From contig JAFLBM010000012.1 of assembly GCA_017303455.1 (NCBI GenBank), forward strand, positions 94,078-158,077: a DNA stretch of 64,000 nt. Direction: 5' to 3'. The stretch's first letter is position 1. Each line of letters starts with the position of its first letter. The stretch is from Chitinophagales bacterium. GTDB lineage: Bacteria; Bacteroidota; Bacteroidia; Chitinophagales; Chitinophagaceae. Shown here in pieces: positions 17,253 through 26,215 of this stretch. Under the pieces are notes generated by a model. That model saw only the letters and a program-made list of their open reading frames with translations, was not told the origin of the DNA and did not search any database. A program made the translations under genes and the position numbers.

Positions 17253-18089
17253 TTATTTCTTCCCTGCAAAATATTCCCTGAAAAATAACAACTGGTACTT
17301 CACCGCATTCGCCCAGTAAGCCCAGTCATGCTTGCCCGGTCTTTCAATATAATCATGCGGTATTTTTAAGTACAGCATTTTTTCATGCAGGGCTTTATTC
17401 ACGCCGTAAAAGAAATCTTCGGTGCCGCAATCAATGATGATGGATAAATGATCTGCCGGCTTTTGTTCAATAACAGTGATAGTGGAATAGTTTTTCCAGT
17501 TCTCCGGGTATTGGGCCGAATCACCCAGCATTTTTCTTATTTCCCAGCTTTTTGGAAATGGACGGATATCGAGCCCGCCGCTCATACTGCCACAGGCACC
17601 AAAAAGATCAGCATGCCGGAAACCCAAATACAAACCACCATGCCCGCCCATACTTAAGCCGGTAATGGCTCTTGCTTTCCTGTTGTTAATAGTTGGATAG
17701 TGCTGGTCAATATACTCCGGCACTTCTTTGCCGATATAGGTTTCAAAACGGATGGAGGAATCCAGCGGGCTGTCGAAATACCAGCTGTTGCTGCCATCAG
17801 GGCAAACGATGATCAGCTGGTACTCATCCGCATATTGTTTCAGTTCCGGTACCCTGATCAGCCAGTTGGCATACCAGCCACTGTAACCATGCAATAAATA
17901 AACAACCGGGAATCTTTTTGTTTCTTCTTTAGCCGCAGGTTGTATCACCACGCATTTAAATTCTTTGTGCATGACATTGCTGTAAATACTAACGGTATCA
18001 ACAGTAGCGGCATGTGAAGTGAGGCTAAAAAAGCTAATCAGCAGGATTAATATAAGCGGGGTAATATTTTTTTTACCACATAGGGTCAT
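17253..18089 (-). CDS. Exported alpha/beta-hydrolase esterase (esterase D/feruloyl-esterase type)
   Basis: About 278 aa from ATG 18089. A signal peptide (PLILILLISFFSLTSHAA) precedes the catalytic domain. The Ser nucleophile lies in GLSMGGHG, preceded by the oxyanion HG loop YLLHGYSGWYANWL. A late His occurs in PGKHDWAYW. It probably hydrolyses esters in the periplasm or is secreted. The longer open frame (to 18149) would translate the neighbouring repeat arm and run into the GxxExxY stop, so I reject it. Even with this start the first codons (MTLCGK) lie within the left repeat arm. Confidence 0.88.
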   Translation of the reverse strand: MTLCGKKNITPLILILLISFFSLTSHAATVDTVSIYSNVMHKEFKCVVIQPAAKEETKRFPVVYLLHGYSGWYANWLIRVPELKQYADEYQLIIVCPDGSNSWYFDSPLDSSIRFETYIGKEVPEYIDQHYPTINNRKARAITGLSMGGHGGLYLGFRHADLFGACGSMSGGLDIRPFPKSWEIRKMLGDSAQYPENWKNYSTITVIEQKPADHLSIIIDCGTEDFFYGVNKALHEKMLYLKIPHDYIERPGKHDWAYWANAVKYQLLFFREYFAGKK

Positions 18090-18567
18090 AGGCACATAGC
18101 TACACATAGGACTACAATTTTGGAAGTGCTGCATAGTATTCGTTAACAAGTGTTTTTTGACCCTCTTTAAAGATATTCGTACAGTTGAAATTAATAAGAA
18201 TCCCTTTAGGTTTCTCCAGCAATTTCATATAAGTAAGCAATATTGACTCATGGACAGGTAATAATCCATCATTGGATTTTAGTTCAGTAATAATAAGATT
18301 CTCTACTAGTACGTCGTAGCGTAATTCTGCATCAAGTGTCACTCCTTTATAAGTGACCGGAACTTTTTGCTGAGCTTGATAGTTCAGATTTTTCAGGCTC
18401 AATTCTCGAATGAAGCATTTTTCATACACACTTTCAAGCAGTCCGGGCCCTAATTGTTTATGAACTTCAATGGCACAACCAATGATCGAATAAGTAAGCT
18501 CGTCAATATATTTTTGTGTGATGCGCATAAGCTATGTGCTACTATGTATCTATGTGCCTATGTGGTG
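18075..18567. mobile_element. Candidate mobile unit: GxxExxY gene bounded by inverted repeat arms
   Basis: The left arm (18075-18108) reads CCACATAGGGTCATAGG then CACATAGCTACACATAG. The right arm (18531-18567) is its inverse, CTATGTGCTACTATGTATC then TATGTGCCTATGTGG. The 139-codon GxxExxY frame (with stop) fits exactly between the arms: the stop is 3 bp from one arm and the start 2 bp from the other. Architecture and CCAC ends match the gene-less elements at 11.3-12.9 kb. No target-site duplication was identified. Calling it mobile is an inference. Confidence 0.5.
18112..18528 (-). CDS. GxxExxY protein (PDDEXK_3 nuclease fold)
   Basis: 138 aa. The name motif is GLLESVY (Gly29, Glu32, Tyr35). 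The PD-(D/E)xK core is seen as Asp72 (RYDVLVE) followed by Glu82-x-Lys84 (TELKS), then a QLL-like helix (ESILLTYMKLL). The family is predicted to contain a nuclease fold but has no established role. The full family length is present with no frameshift. It is the only gene inside the repeat-bounded unit. Confidence 0.9.
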   Translation of the reverse strand: MRITQKYIDELTYSIIGCAIEVHKQLGPGLLESVYEKCFIRELSLKNLNYQAQQKVPVTYKGVTLDAELRYDVLVENLIITELKSNDGLLPVHESILLTYMKLLEKPKGILINFNCTNIFKEGQKTLVNEYYAALPKL

Positions 18568-18602
18568 AGAAATAAGGTAAGTTAAATATTTTTAAATCAA
18601 TA

Positions 18603-18635
18603 AAAGAGCCAGCAATTTTCGCTGGCTCTTTATCA
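18603..18635 (-). terminator. Terminator downstream of the first M1 peptidase
   Basis: An 11 bp perfect stem, AAAGAGCCAGC/GCTGGCTCTTT (18603-18613 and 18621-18631), with a seven-base loop. A and T tracts lie on both sides, so it could also act on plus-strand transcripts. Confidence 0.85.
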
Positions 18636-18673
18636 TTTTTCTATTTCATCTCTTAGGGTCTTGTGTTGCTATT

Positions 18674-18718
18674 CCCCTCCTGCGGAGGGCCTGCCTGCCG
18701 GCAGGGTTAGGGGAGGCT
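18674..18718. repeat. Nested hairpin repeat abutting the M1 peptidase stop codon
   Basis: The outer element CCCCTCCTGCGGAGGG...GTTAGGGGAGGCT is split by CCTGCCTGCCGGCAGG (18690-18705). The undisturbed outer element is the leuC tail copy at 716-750. The last base is adjacent to the stop codon of the peptidase. Confidence 0.85.
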
Positions 18719-21106
18719 CTAAAACCCTTTCTTCTCCTGTGCTCTCTGCATCGGGTTACCAGCCTGGCCGCCACCGGCTCTTCTGCCACCACCCTGTGTT
18801 TGTTTGAACACGGAGAAACGGGAAGGCTCAGCGATCTTGTTCCAGCTGTTATTATTCTCATTGATATCAGCCGTCTCCCGGTAAGGATCCAATTTCACCG
18901 ACGCCACTTCTTTATCCTTCACAAATGTTTTCACCACTTTGTTTTCATTCAACCGCCATACCTGTGCAGGAATACGTTCCACTTCTTTGGTACCATCTTT
19001 ATAGGTCCATTCAATAATGATCGGCATCACCAAACCGCCTTTATTACTAAAGGTGAGTTCATACATATTCTTATTGCCATACTTTTCTTTTTCCGCATCG
19101 GATAAACCTTCCGGTTGAGTGCCCGGAATTTTCACTTCCAGTTTGGAGGTATCATAAGGCTCCAGTCCACGGGCATACCGCCAGTAGAAATCCCGTACCG
19201 TTGTATCGGCATCGGTCTGGAATTTAATATTCTTATCTTCCCGGTTGCGGATCTTGGAGATATCATCAAAACTTGGTACCAAAGGTTTATCCGCACTGCG
19301 TTGAATCGTTCTTTCAGGAGTTTCGGGTTGCACTTTACTTACATCCGCTTTGGCAAACTTTACGGTATCGAGAGAAATATCACATACTTCGGTACTATAG
19401 AACCAGCCTCTCCAGAACCAGTCTAAGTCTTCACCGCTGGCATCTTCCATGGTGCGGAAGAAATCAGCAGGCTCGGGATGTTTGAAGGCCCAGCGCCTGG
19501 CATATTCCCGGAACGAATAATCAAACAGCTCACGGCCCATGATCGTTTCCCGTAAAATGTTTAAACCCGTAGCAGGTTTGGAATACGCATTCGGTCCAAA
19601 CTGTACAATGTTCTCACTGTTGGTCATGATCGGCTCCAGCTGGTCCTTCGGTAATTTCATATAATCCGTAATGAACGCAGCGGGGCCACGGCGGCTGGGG
19701 AATTTATTATCCCATAATTCTTCGGCGAGGTATTCAACAAATGTATTCAGTCCTTCATCCATCCAGCTCCACTGGCGTTCATCACTGTTGATGATCATCG
19801 GGAAGAAATTATGTCCTACTTCATGAATGATCACTCCCAGCATCCCGTTCTTGGTACTCTCACTGTAAGTGCCATCTTTTTCGGTACGGCCGAAATTGAA
19901 GCAGATCATCGGGTATTCCATACCATTCGAGGCTTCGATACTCTGGGCAACAGGGTAAGGATAAGGAATGGTGAATTTGGAATAGGTCTTGATCGTGTGT
20001 TCAACTGCTTTGGTAGAGAATTTCCTGTACAGGCCATAGGCTTCTTTCGGATAACCGCTCATGCACATGATCTTCTTGCCTTCCACTTTGGTAGCCATGG
20101 CGTCCCAGATGAATTTTCTTGAACTGCCCCAGGCAAAATCACGGACATTATCCGCTTTGAAGATCCAGGTTTTCTTTTTATCGCTTTTTTGTTTTTCCGC
20201 ATTCTTTGCTTCATCCAGTGTTACCACTTCTACCGGTTCAGTGGCATTCTTTGCTTTGGTCCAGCGGGCCAGTTGTGCAGCCGATAATACAGCAGGATAG
20301 TTCTGGCATTCACCGGTTGACATAATTACATGATCAGCAGGAACCGTCATGGCTACTTTGAAATTGCCAAAGGTCAGTGCAAATTCACCACGGCCGGTGA
20401 ACTGGTGATTCTGCCAGCCCTGGAAATCGCTGTACACACACAAACGGGGATACCATTGTGTCATCGTGAATAAGTGGTTGCCATCTTCCGGGAAGAATTC
20501 ATAACCACCCCGGCCACCCCGGCTGTTCCGGTCGGCCAGTTTATAATTCCAGTCGAGCTTGAATACAAAACGCTGACCGGCTTTTAACGGTGCAGGTAAC
20601 TCTACCCGCATCATGGTTTTATTGATCGTATATTTTAAAGCTTTACCGGTGGCGTCTGTCAGCTTCAGAATATTAAAACCATACCCGTTATCAGATTTGC
20701 TCTCCTCGGCCCTGTCTAATTGTTGCGGACTGGTTTGTGTACTCATGGGGTTGCTGCCCTGGTAATTCGCATTGTTCACACTGCTGTGCTGGTTCTCGTC
20801 CAACTGCAGCCACAGGAATACCAATTCATTCGGCGAGTTGTTGAAATAAGTGATCGTCTCACTGCCATTCAGTTTCAGATTTTTTTCATCGAGTTCACAT
20901 TTGATATCATAATCCACCCGTTGCTGCCAGTACTTCGGGCCGGGGGCGCCACTGGCGGTACGATACTCGTTGGGAGTGGGAAGGATGCTCCCCATTTGTT
21001 CAAACTTGTTGCCGTGATTGCTGTTGGGATTGTTGTAGATATTCTGTGCAAACGTACTTGCACCAAATCCCAGCATCATTACTAAACAGTAAATAAAGCT
21101 TCTCAT
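18719..21106 (-). CDS. Exported M1 family metallopeptidase, copy 1
   Basis: 795 aa with a signal peptide (ending STFAQ). The gluzincin site is HEVGHNFFP (His428, His432) with the downstream Glu in NTFVEYLAEELWDN. It is likely a periplasmic zinc aminopeptidase-like enzyme. The N-terminal beta domain begins after PGPKYWQQRVDYDIK. The C-terminal 200 residues include a strand domain with KGGLVMPIIIEWTYKDGTKE. The end is Gly/Arg-rich (GGGRRAGGGQAGN), unlike copy 2. It is followed by a strong terminator. The substrate is unknown. Confidence 0.93.
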   Translation of the reverse strand: MRSFIYCLVMMLGFGASTFAQNIYNNPNSNHGNKFEQMGSILPTPNEYRTASGAPGPKYWQQRVDYDIKCELDEKNLKLNGSETITYFNNSPNELVFLWLQLDENQHSSVNNANYQGSNPMSTQTSPQQLDRAEESKSDNGYGFNILKLTDATGKALKYTINKTMMRVELPAPLKAGQRFVFKLDWNYKLADRNSRGGRGGYEFFPEDGNHLFTMTQWYPRLCVYSDFQGWQNHQFTGRGEFALTFGNFKVAMTVPADHVIMSTGECQNYPAVLSAAQLARWTKAKNATEPVEVVTLDEAKNAEKQKSDKKKTWIFKADNVRDFAWGSSRKFIWDAMATKVEGKKIMCMSGYPKEAYGLYRKFSTKAVEHTIKTYSKFTIPYPYPVAQSIEASNGMEYPMICFNFGRTEKDGTYSESTKNGMLGVIIHEVGHNFFPMIINSDERQWSWMDEGLNTFVEYLAEELWDNKFPSRRGPAAFITDYMKLPKDQLEPIMTNSENIVQFGPNAYSKPATGLNILRETIMGRELFDYSFREYARRWAFKHPEPADFFRTMEDASGEDLDWFWRGWFYSTEVCDISLDTVKFAKADVSKVQPETPERTIQRSADKPLVPSFDDISKIRNREDKNIKFQTDADTTVRDFYWRYARGLEPYDTSKLEVKIPGTQPEGLSDAEKEKYGNKNMYELTFSNKGGLVMPIIIEWTYKDGTKEVERIPAQVWRLNENKVVKTFVKDKEVASVKLDPYRETADINENNNSWNKIAEPSRFSVFKQTQGGGRRAGGGQAGNPMQRAQEKKGF

Positions 21107-21193
21107 GTTGTATGGTAATTTTTAATAATGAAAAGTAGGACAGGCTTCTTCAAAACTAAGGAAATCAAACTTGTTCTGAAGCAGCCATAAAAA

Positions 21194-21227
21194 AATTAAA
21201 GCCGCTTTTTTATAAGCGGCTTTAATT
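21194..21227 (-). terminator. Terminator between the two M1 peptidase genes
   Basis: A 14 bp perfect stem, AATTAAAGCCGCTT/AAGCGGCTTTAATT (21194-21207 and 21214-21227). It lies 19 bp past the stop of copy 2, so the paralogues are probably transcribed separately. Confidence 0.88.
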
Positions 21228-21245
21228 AGTTGAGCAGTGCCAGGA

Positions 21246-23627
21246 TTAGAACCCTTTCTTCTCCTGTGCTTTCTGCATCGGGTTGATGCCCGGGGCAGGT
21301 GTCACATTCTGTTTCTGCTTGAATACTTTGAATTTGCTCGGCTCTTTGATATCGCCATATGTATTATTGGTTTCATCAATATCTGCAGTTTCCCGGTAGG
21401 GGTCCAGTTTGATAGATGCCACTTCCTTATCTTTCATGAATGTTTTGATCACATTCTTTTCATTCTTTCTCCACACCTGTGCAGCGATCCTTTCTATTTC
21501 TTTGGTGCCATCCTTATAGGTCCACTCCAAAATGATCGGCATGGGTAAACCACCTTTATTGGTAAAAGAAATTTCATACAGGTGTTTATTGCCGTATTTC
21601 TGTTTGCCCTCTTCATCCAGTGATTCGGTTTGTGCTTTTACCAGCACAGGATATTTTGCCGTATCATATTTAGCGATCTCCCGGTCGTATTTCCAATAGA
21701 AATCACGGAGCGTTGTGTCTTTATCTGTTTCAAAGACGATGCTCTTATCTTCTTTATTCCTGATCTTGGAAATATCCTCAAAAGGATTCACCGCCGGTTT
21801 GGGTAATGCTCTCATCACCGTTGTGTCTTTTGTTTGTACAGGAATAGCCGTTACATCGGGTATGGCATGTTTCACCGTATCAATGGCAATATCACAGGCA
21901 TCCGTACTATAGAACCATCCTCTCCAGAACCAATCGAGGTCTTCACCGGTCGCATCTTCGATGGTACGGAAGAAATCAGCCGGTGTGGGTGATTTGAAGG
22001 CCCATCTTCTGGAGTATTCCCGGAATGCATTATCAAATAATTCACGGCCAACGATGGTTTCTCTCAGTATATTCAACCCGGTGGCTACTTTGGAATAAGC
22101 ATTGGCTCCGAAATTGTTGATGTTTTCCGAATTGGTCATGATCGGCTCCAACTGGTCTTTGGGCAACTTCATATAGTTGGTGATGGTCCAGGCTGGTCCG
22201 CCATCAGAAGGGAATTTATTATCCCATAATTCCTGGGTCAGGTATTGTAAATACGAATTCAATCCTTCATCCATCCAGGTCCACTGACGTTCATCACTGT
22301 TCACGATCATCGGGAAGAAAGTATGTCCCACTTCATGAATGATCACCAGGATGGCGGCGTTCTTGGCACCTTCTGTATAAGTGCCATCTTTCTCTGCACG
22401 GCCGGGATTGAAGGAGATCATCGGGTATTCCATACCCTGGTTGCCTTCCACACTGATCGCAACAGGATAAGGATAAGGGAAGGAGAATTTGGAATAGGTC
22501 TTTAAGGTATGTGCAACGGCCTTGGTGGAAAACTTGCTGTAAATAGGATACGCTTCTTTGGCATAATAGCTCATGGCCATTACTTTCTTTCCTTCCACAT
22601 TGGTACCCATCGCATCCCATACAAATCTGCGGGAAGAGGTCCAGGCAAAGTCACGGACATTATCAGCCTTATAGATCCAAGTTTTTTTTGCCTTGCTTTT
22701 TTGTTGGGAAGCCGCTAAGGCTTCATCTAATGTTACAATTTGCAACGGCTCTTTCGCTGTCTGTGCTTTTTGCCAGCGGGCCATTTGTGTGGGTGTTAAG
22801 GTTTGTGCATAGTTCTGGCATTCGCCGGTACCACCCACGATATGATCAGCAGGCACGGTCATCTGCACTTTGAAATTACCAAAGCACAGGGTGAATTCAC
22901 CCGTGCCGGTAAACTGGTGGTTCTGCCATCCCTGGTCATCACTGTATTTGCAAAGACGGGGATACCACTGTGTCATGGTATAATTGTTATTACCATCTTC
23001 CGGGAAATTTTCATAACCACCTCTGGCACCACCAAAGCGGATAAAATCACCCCGGTTGACGATCTTATAGTTCCAGTCAACCTTGAAAACAAATTTCTGA
23101 CCCGGCTTCAGCGGCACGGGCAGGTCCACTTTCATCATTGTTTTATTGATGGTATACTTTAAGGGCTTACCCAGTGCATCGGTCATTTTCGTAATGTTCA
23201 CACCATATCCGTTATCAGACTTTCTTTCGTCAAAACGGTCCAGCACTTTATCAATTGTTTGCTGGGGCATGCGGTTGCTATTCTGGTAATCGGCATTATT
23301 CACGGTGCTGTGCTGGTTCTCATCCAGCTGCATCCAGAAATAGGTCAGCACATCCGGTGAATTGTTGTAATAAGTGATCGTTTCACTGCCGGTTAATTTG
23401 TTATTCGCCTCGTCCAGTTCACATTTGATATCATAGTCCACCCGTTGCTGCCAGTACTTGGTACCGGGAGCACCACTCGCTGTTCGTTGTTCGTTGGGCG
23501 TGGGTAAAATGGTACCCAGTTGTTCAAACTTGTTGCCATGATTGGAACTGGCATTGTTCTGAATTTGTGCTTTTGAACTGGCAGCAAGCACCAGCAACAG
23601 GCAGTTCAGTAACAGGATTTTTTTCAT
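21246..23627 (-). CDS. Exported M1 family metallopeptidase, copy 2
   Basis: 793 aa with a signal peptide (LLNCLLLVLAASSKAQ). The zinc site is HEVGHTFFP (His431, His435) with MDEGLNSYLQYLTQELWDN downstream. Here the segment reads SYLQYL where copy 1 has TFVEYL, so Gln replaces Glu at the position I aligned as the usual third zinc ligand (NxxxE); a Glu remains three residues later at TQE. The protein is collinear with copy 1 along its whole length, so this is a tandem duplication. Whether copy 2 keeps full metal coordination needs structural alignment. Confidence 0.92.
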   Translation of the reverse strand: MKKILLLNCLLLVLAASSKAQIQNNASSNHGNKFEQLGTILPTPNEQRTASGAPGTKYWQQRVDYDIKCELDEANNKLTGSETITYYNNSPDVLTYFWMQLDENQHSTVNNADYQNSNRMPQQTIDKVLDRFDERKSDNGYGVNITKMTDALGKPLKYTINKTMMKVDLPVPLKPGQKFVFKVDWNYKIVNRGDFIRFGGARGGYENFPEDGNNNYTMTQWYPRLCKYSDDQGWQNHQFTGTGEFTLCFGNFKVQMTVPADHIVGGTGECQNYAQTLTPTQMARWQKAQTAKEPLQIVTLDEALAASQQKSKAKKTWIYKADNVRDFAWTSSRRFVWDAMGTNVEGKKVMAMSYYAKEAYPIYSKFSTKAVAHTLKTYSKFSFPYPYPVAISVEGNQGMEYPMISFNPGRAEKDGTYTEGAKNAAILVIIHEVGHTFFPMIVNSDERQWTWMDEGLNSYLQYLTQELWDNKFPSDGGPAWTITNYMKLPKDQLEPIMTNSENINNFGANAYSKVATGLNILRETIVGRELFDNAFREYSRRWAFKSPTPADFFRTIEDATGEDLDWFWRGWFYSTDACDIAIDTVKHAIPDVTAIPVQTKDTTVMRALPKPAVNPFEDISKIRNKEDKSIVFETDKDTTLRDFYWKYDREIAKYDTAKYPVLVKAQTESLDEEGKQKYGNKHLYEISFTNKGGLPMPIILEWTYKDGTKEIERIAAQVWRKNEKNVIKTFMKDKEVASIKLDPYRETADIDETNNTYGDIKEPSKFKVFKQKQNVTPAPGINPMQKAQEKKGF

Positions 23628-23639
23628 GTAATTGTTGAT

Positions 23640-24218
23640 TTATATTGGTAAACGTTCTAATGACATTTTAAGGGCCAGGCTGAAGATGGCAGCGGATAAA
23701 AAGATCACCCATTCCCGGCGGTTGATCCTGAAGCTGCTGATAAGAGCCTGGGTTATTAATAATAAGGTGCCCACCACCACGATCTGCCCTGCTTCCAGTC
23801 CCACATTAAAACCAAAGAGTCCCATACCCAGGCTTTGATCCTTGGCCAGCATAAAACGGATGGTGTTGGCAAAGCCAAGGCCATGAATAAGGCCAAAGAA
23901 AAGAGCTAAAAAATAATTGATACGGATAGACCGGGTCGTGAACTGCTTTTGAAAAAGATTACTGATTGCCGTGATCACGATGGTACAGGGAATCAGGAAT
24001 TCCACCCACTCAGAAGGGAACCGGATCAGGTCCAGCACACTCAGTGCCAGGGTCAGCGAATGGCCGATGGTGAAAGCGGTTACCAGGATCAAAACCTGTT
24101 TCCAGTCCTTTAATAAATAAATAGCCGCCAGTGCAGCAATAAACAGAAGATGGTCCAGTGCATCCGGGCTCATGATATGCTCCCAGCCCAACCCGAAATA
24201 GAAATTAAAATCACTCAT
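23640..24218 (-). CDS. HupE/UreJ family membrane protein
   Basis: 192 aa integral membrane protein with about six helices. Family motifs are visible: HIMSPDALDHLLF (HxxxxxDH) near residue 14, FTIGHSLTLALS near 50, HGLGFA near 112 and NVGLEAGQ near 139. HupE/UreJ proteins are linked to nickel or cobalt transport for hydrogenase and urease, but neither enzyme is encoded nearby. It lies 12 bp after M1 copy 2 on the same strand and is divergent from the DUF6702 gene. The metal specificity is unknown. Confidence 0.9.
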   Translation of the reverse strand: MSDFNFYFGLGWEHIMSPDALDHLLFIAALAAIYLLKDWKQVLILVTAFTIGHSLTLALSVLDLIRFPSEWVEFLIPCTIVITAISNLFQKQFTTRSIRINYFLALFFGLIHGLGFANTIRFMLAKDQSLGMGLFGFNVGLEAGQIVVVGTLLLITQALISSFRINRREWVIFLSAAIFSLALKMSLERLPI

Positions 24219-24323
24219 ACTTTTTCTCCTGCTTAGTTCGAACCATTCCCCTATTTTTAGCGTCTTAATCCACCGGGCATCAAAGTAAGCCCTGTTTTGG
24301 TAATCCGGAAAAATATTGTGTCA

Positions 24324-24851
24324 ATGGCTTCATTCATCAATAAATGGCTTCTTTTATCGCTGATCCCGGCTTGTGCCGTCCTGAATAGTGGTTTCCGGGA
24401 AAAAGAAGGGCTGCATCCCTTCCATGTCAGTGTGATTGAGATCAACCACAATGCTGCCGATAAAACACTGGAAATAAGCTGCAAGATATTCACGGACGAC
24501 TTTGAAAAAACGCTGGCTAAAAACTATAATACCAAAGTGGACCTCATCAACCCGCCGGATAAAAATGCGATGGATACACTGGTGAAAAAATATCTCTGCA
24601 GCCATTTATCCATCAAAGCGAATGGTAAACCCGTTACGCTGAATTATATCGGCTTTGAAAATGATAAGGAAGCGGCTTATGGTTATATCGAGGTCAGTAA
24701 TGTGCCATCCGTCAGTAAAATTGATATCGGCACCAATATCATGTACGATATGTTTGATGACCAGGTAAACATTATGCATGTGATCGTCAACGGCGAACGC
24801 AAAAGCACCAAACTCAATTTTCCCGCCACCGAAGCAACACTTAGTTTCTAA
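24324..24851 (+). CDS. DUF6702 family exported protein
   Basis: About 175 aa from ATG 24324. A short hydrophobic N-terminus (WLLLSLIPACAVL) is followed by LHPFHVSVIEINHNAADKTL, the hallmark start of DUF6702. FTDDFEKTLAKNY and the C-terminal NIMHVIVNGERKSTKLNF are also family-like. It probably faces the periplasm. Family function is unknown; its frequent pairing with HupE suggests a role in the same process. It is divergent from hupE with about 100 bp between starts. Confidence 0.85.
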   Translation: MASFINKWLLLSLIPACAVLNSGFREKEGLHPFHVSVIEINHNAADKTLEISCKIFTDDFEKTLAKNYNTKVDLINPPDKNAMDTLVKKYLCSHLSIKANGKPVTLNYIGFENDKEAAYGYIEVSNVPSVSKIDIGTNIMYDMFDDQVNIMHVIVNGERKSTKLNFPATEATLSF

Positions 24852-24909
24852 AGAAGGATGCTGAATTGAATAACTCCCGACTCCCAACTACTGACTAACG
24901 ACTCAAAAC

Positions 24910-26205
24910 TCACTCCTCCATCTCTTCTCTCAGTTCCCGGCTGATCTTCACCAGGACTTTATCAATACGGTGACCATCCATATCAATGATCTCGAGGGTG
25001 AAACCCTTCCAGTCAAATTTGTCGCCGGTACGGGGAATACGTTCCAGTTCATGCAGGATAAAACCGGCCAGGGTATCGAAATCATGTTCTCCTTCATTCA
25101 TCCATTCTGTTTTTTCAAAACGGGTCAGGAAATCATAGAAAGGGATCTGTGCATCCACGAGGTAAGAACCATCTTCCCGTTCCCGGATCTCGTAATCCTC
25201 GATATTCTGCTGCGGAATATCCCCGACAATGGCTTCCAGGATATCATTCAGGGTCAGCAATCCCAAGATACTTCCATACTCATCCACGATAAACGCAGAA
25301 TGTATTTTGGATTGCTTGAATTTTTCCAGCACCTGGTAAGGCGTGTTATTTTCAGGAATAAACAAAGCCGGTTGCATGATCTCTTTGAATAAAGTGCTGT
25401 CCGGGCTTACATACAGGTCTTTGATCGAAACCACTCCTTTTATATTGTCAATGGAATCATCACAGATGGGATAAGCGGAGTGTGGTTCCAGTAATATCTT
25501 TTGTTTAATCTTATCTTCCGTATCATCCAGGCTGAACCAGATGATATCACTACGGTGGGTCATCAGCGAGGTGATATTCCGGTCGCCAAGATGAAACACC
25601 CGTTCAATGATCTCCTGTTCAGCTTCGTCAATGGTGCCGGCTTCCGTTCCTTCACCGATCAAAGTTTTGATCTCTTCTTCTGTTACCGCATCATCAAAAT
25701 TCCGTTTGATATTAAAAATGCGGAAGAAGATATTACTGGTCTTATTCAGCAACCATACAAAGGGGTGGGTGATACGGGCAAACCCGTTCATCGGTTTAGC
25801 CACCAGTTTAGCGATCTTTTCGGCCCGCAGCAGGCCAATGCGTTTGGGGATCAGTTCACCAAAAACAATGGAGAGATACGTAACGATGATAACAATGATG
25901 GTGGTGGAAATGGTTTCGGCATACGGTTTTAATATCACTATTTGCTCCACGTAAGGCTGCAGGTCCCTGCCAAATCGTTCACCGGAATACACACCCGTGA
26001 TGATGGAGATTAAGGTAATGCCTATTTGTACCGCAGATAAAAATAATTCGGGATGGTTCGACAGTTCCAGTGCAATTTTAGCCTTTTTGTCACCTCTTTC
26101 AGCCTGGTTTTCCAGCCGGCTTTTACGGGCAGACACCAAAGCGATTTCAGACATGGAAAAAATACCGTTCAGTAAGATCAGGAAGCTTAAAATAAAAATA
26201 TCCAT
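24910..26205 (-). CDS. CNNM/CorC (hemolysin C-like) transporter-associated protein
   Basis: 431 aa from ATG 26205 (MDIFILSFLILLNGIFSMSE). The DUF21/CNNM membrane domain (residues 1-190, with NGIFSMSEIALVSARKSRLE) is followed by a CBS pair (about 205-325, MTHRSDIIWFS... AFIVDEYGSILGLLTLNDIL) and a CorC_HlyC domain at the C-terminus. Relatives act in Mg2+/Co2+ efflux. An open frame extends 51 codons further up but overlaps the next gene and lacks family similarity. It is cotranscribed with PAP2 (10 bp gap). Confidence 0.92.
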   Translation of the reverse strand: MDIFILSFLILLNGIFSMSEIALVSARKSRLENQAERGDKKAKIALELSNHPELFLSAVQIGITLISIITGVYSGERFGRDLQPYVEQIVILKPYAETISTTIIVIIVTYLSIVFGELIPKRIGLLRAEKIAKLVAKPMNGFARITHPFVWLLNKTSNIFFRIFNIKRNFDDAVTEEEIKTLIGEGTEAGTIDEAEQEIIERVFHLGDRNITSLMTHRSDIIWFSLDDTEDKIKQKILLEPHSAYPICDDSIDNIKGVVSIKDLYVSPDSTLFKEIMQPALFIPENNTPYQVLEKFKQSKIHSAFIVDEYGSILGLLTLNDILEAIVGDIPQQNIEDYEIREREDGSYLVDAQIPFYDFLTRFEKTEWMNEGEHDFDTLAGFILHELERIPRTGDKFDWKGFTLEIIDMDGHRIDKVLVKISRELREEMEE

Positions 26206-26215
26206 CAGGTGCTGC

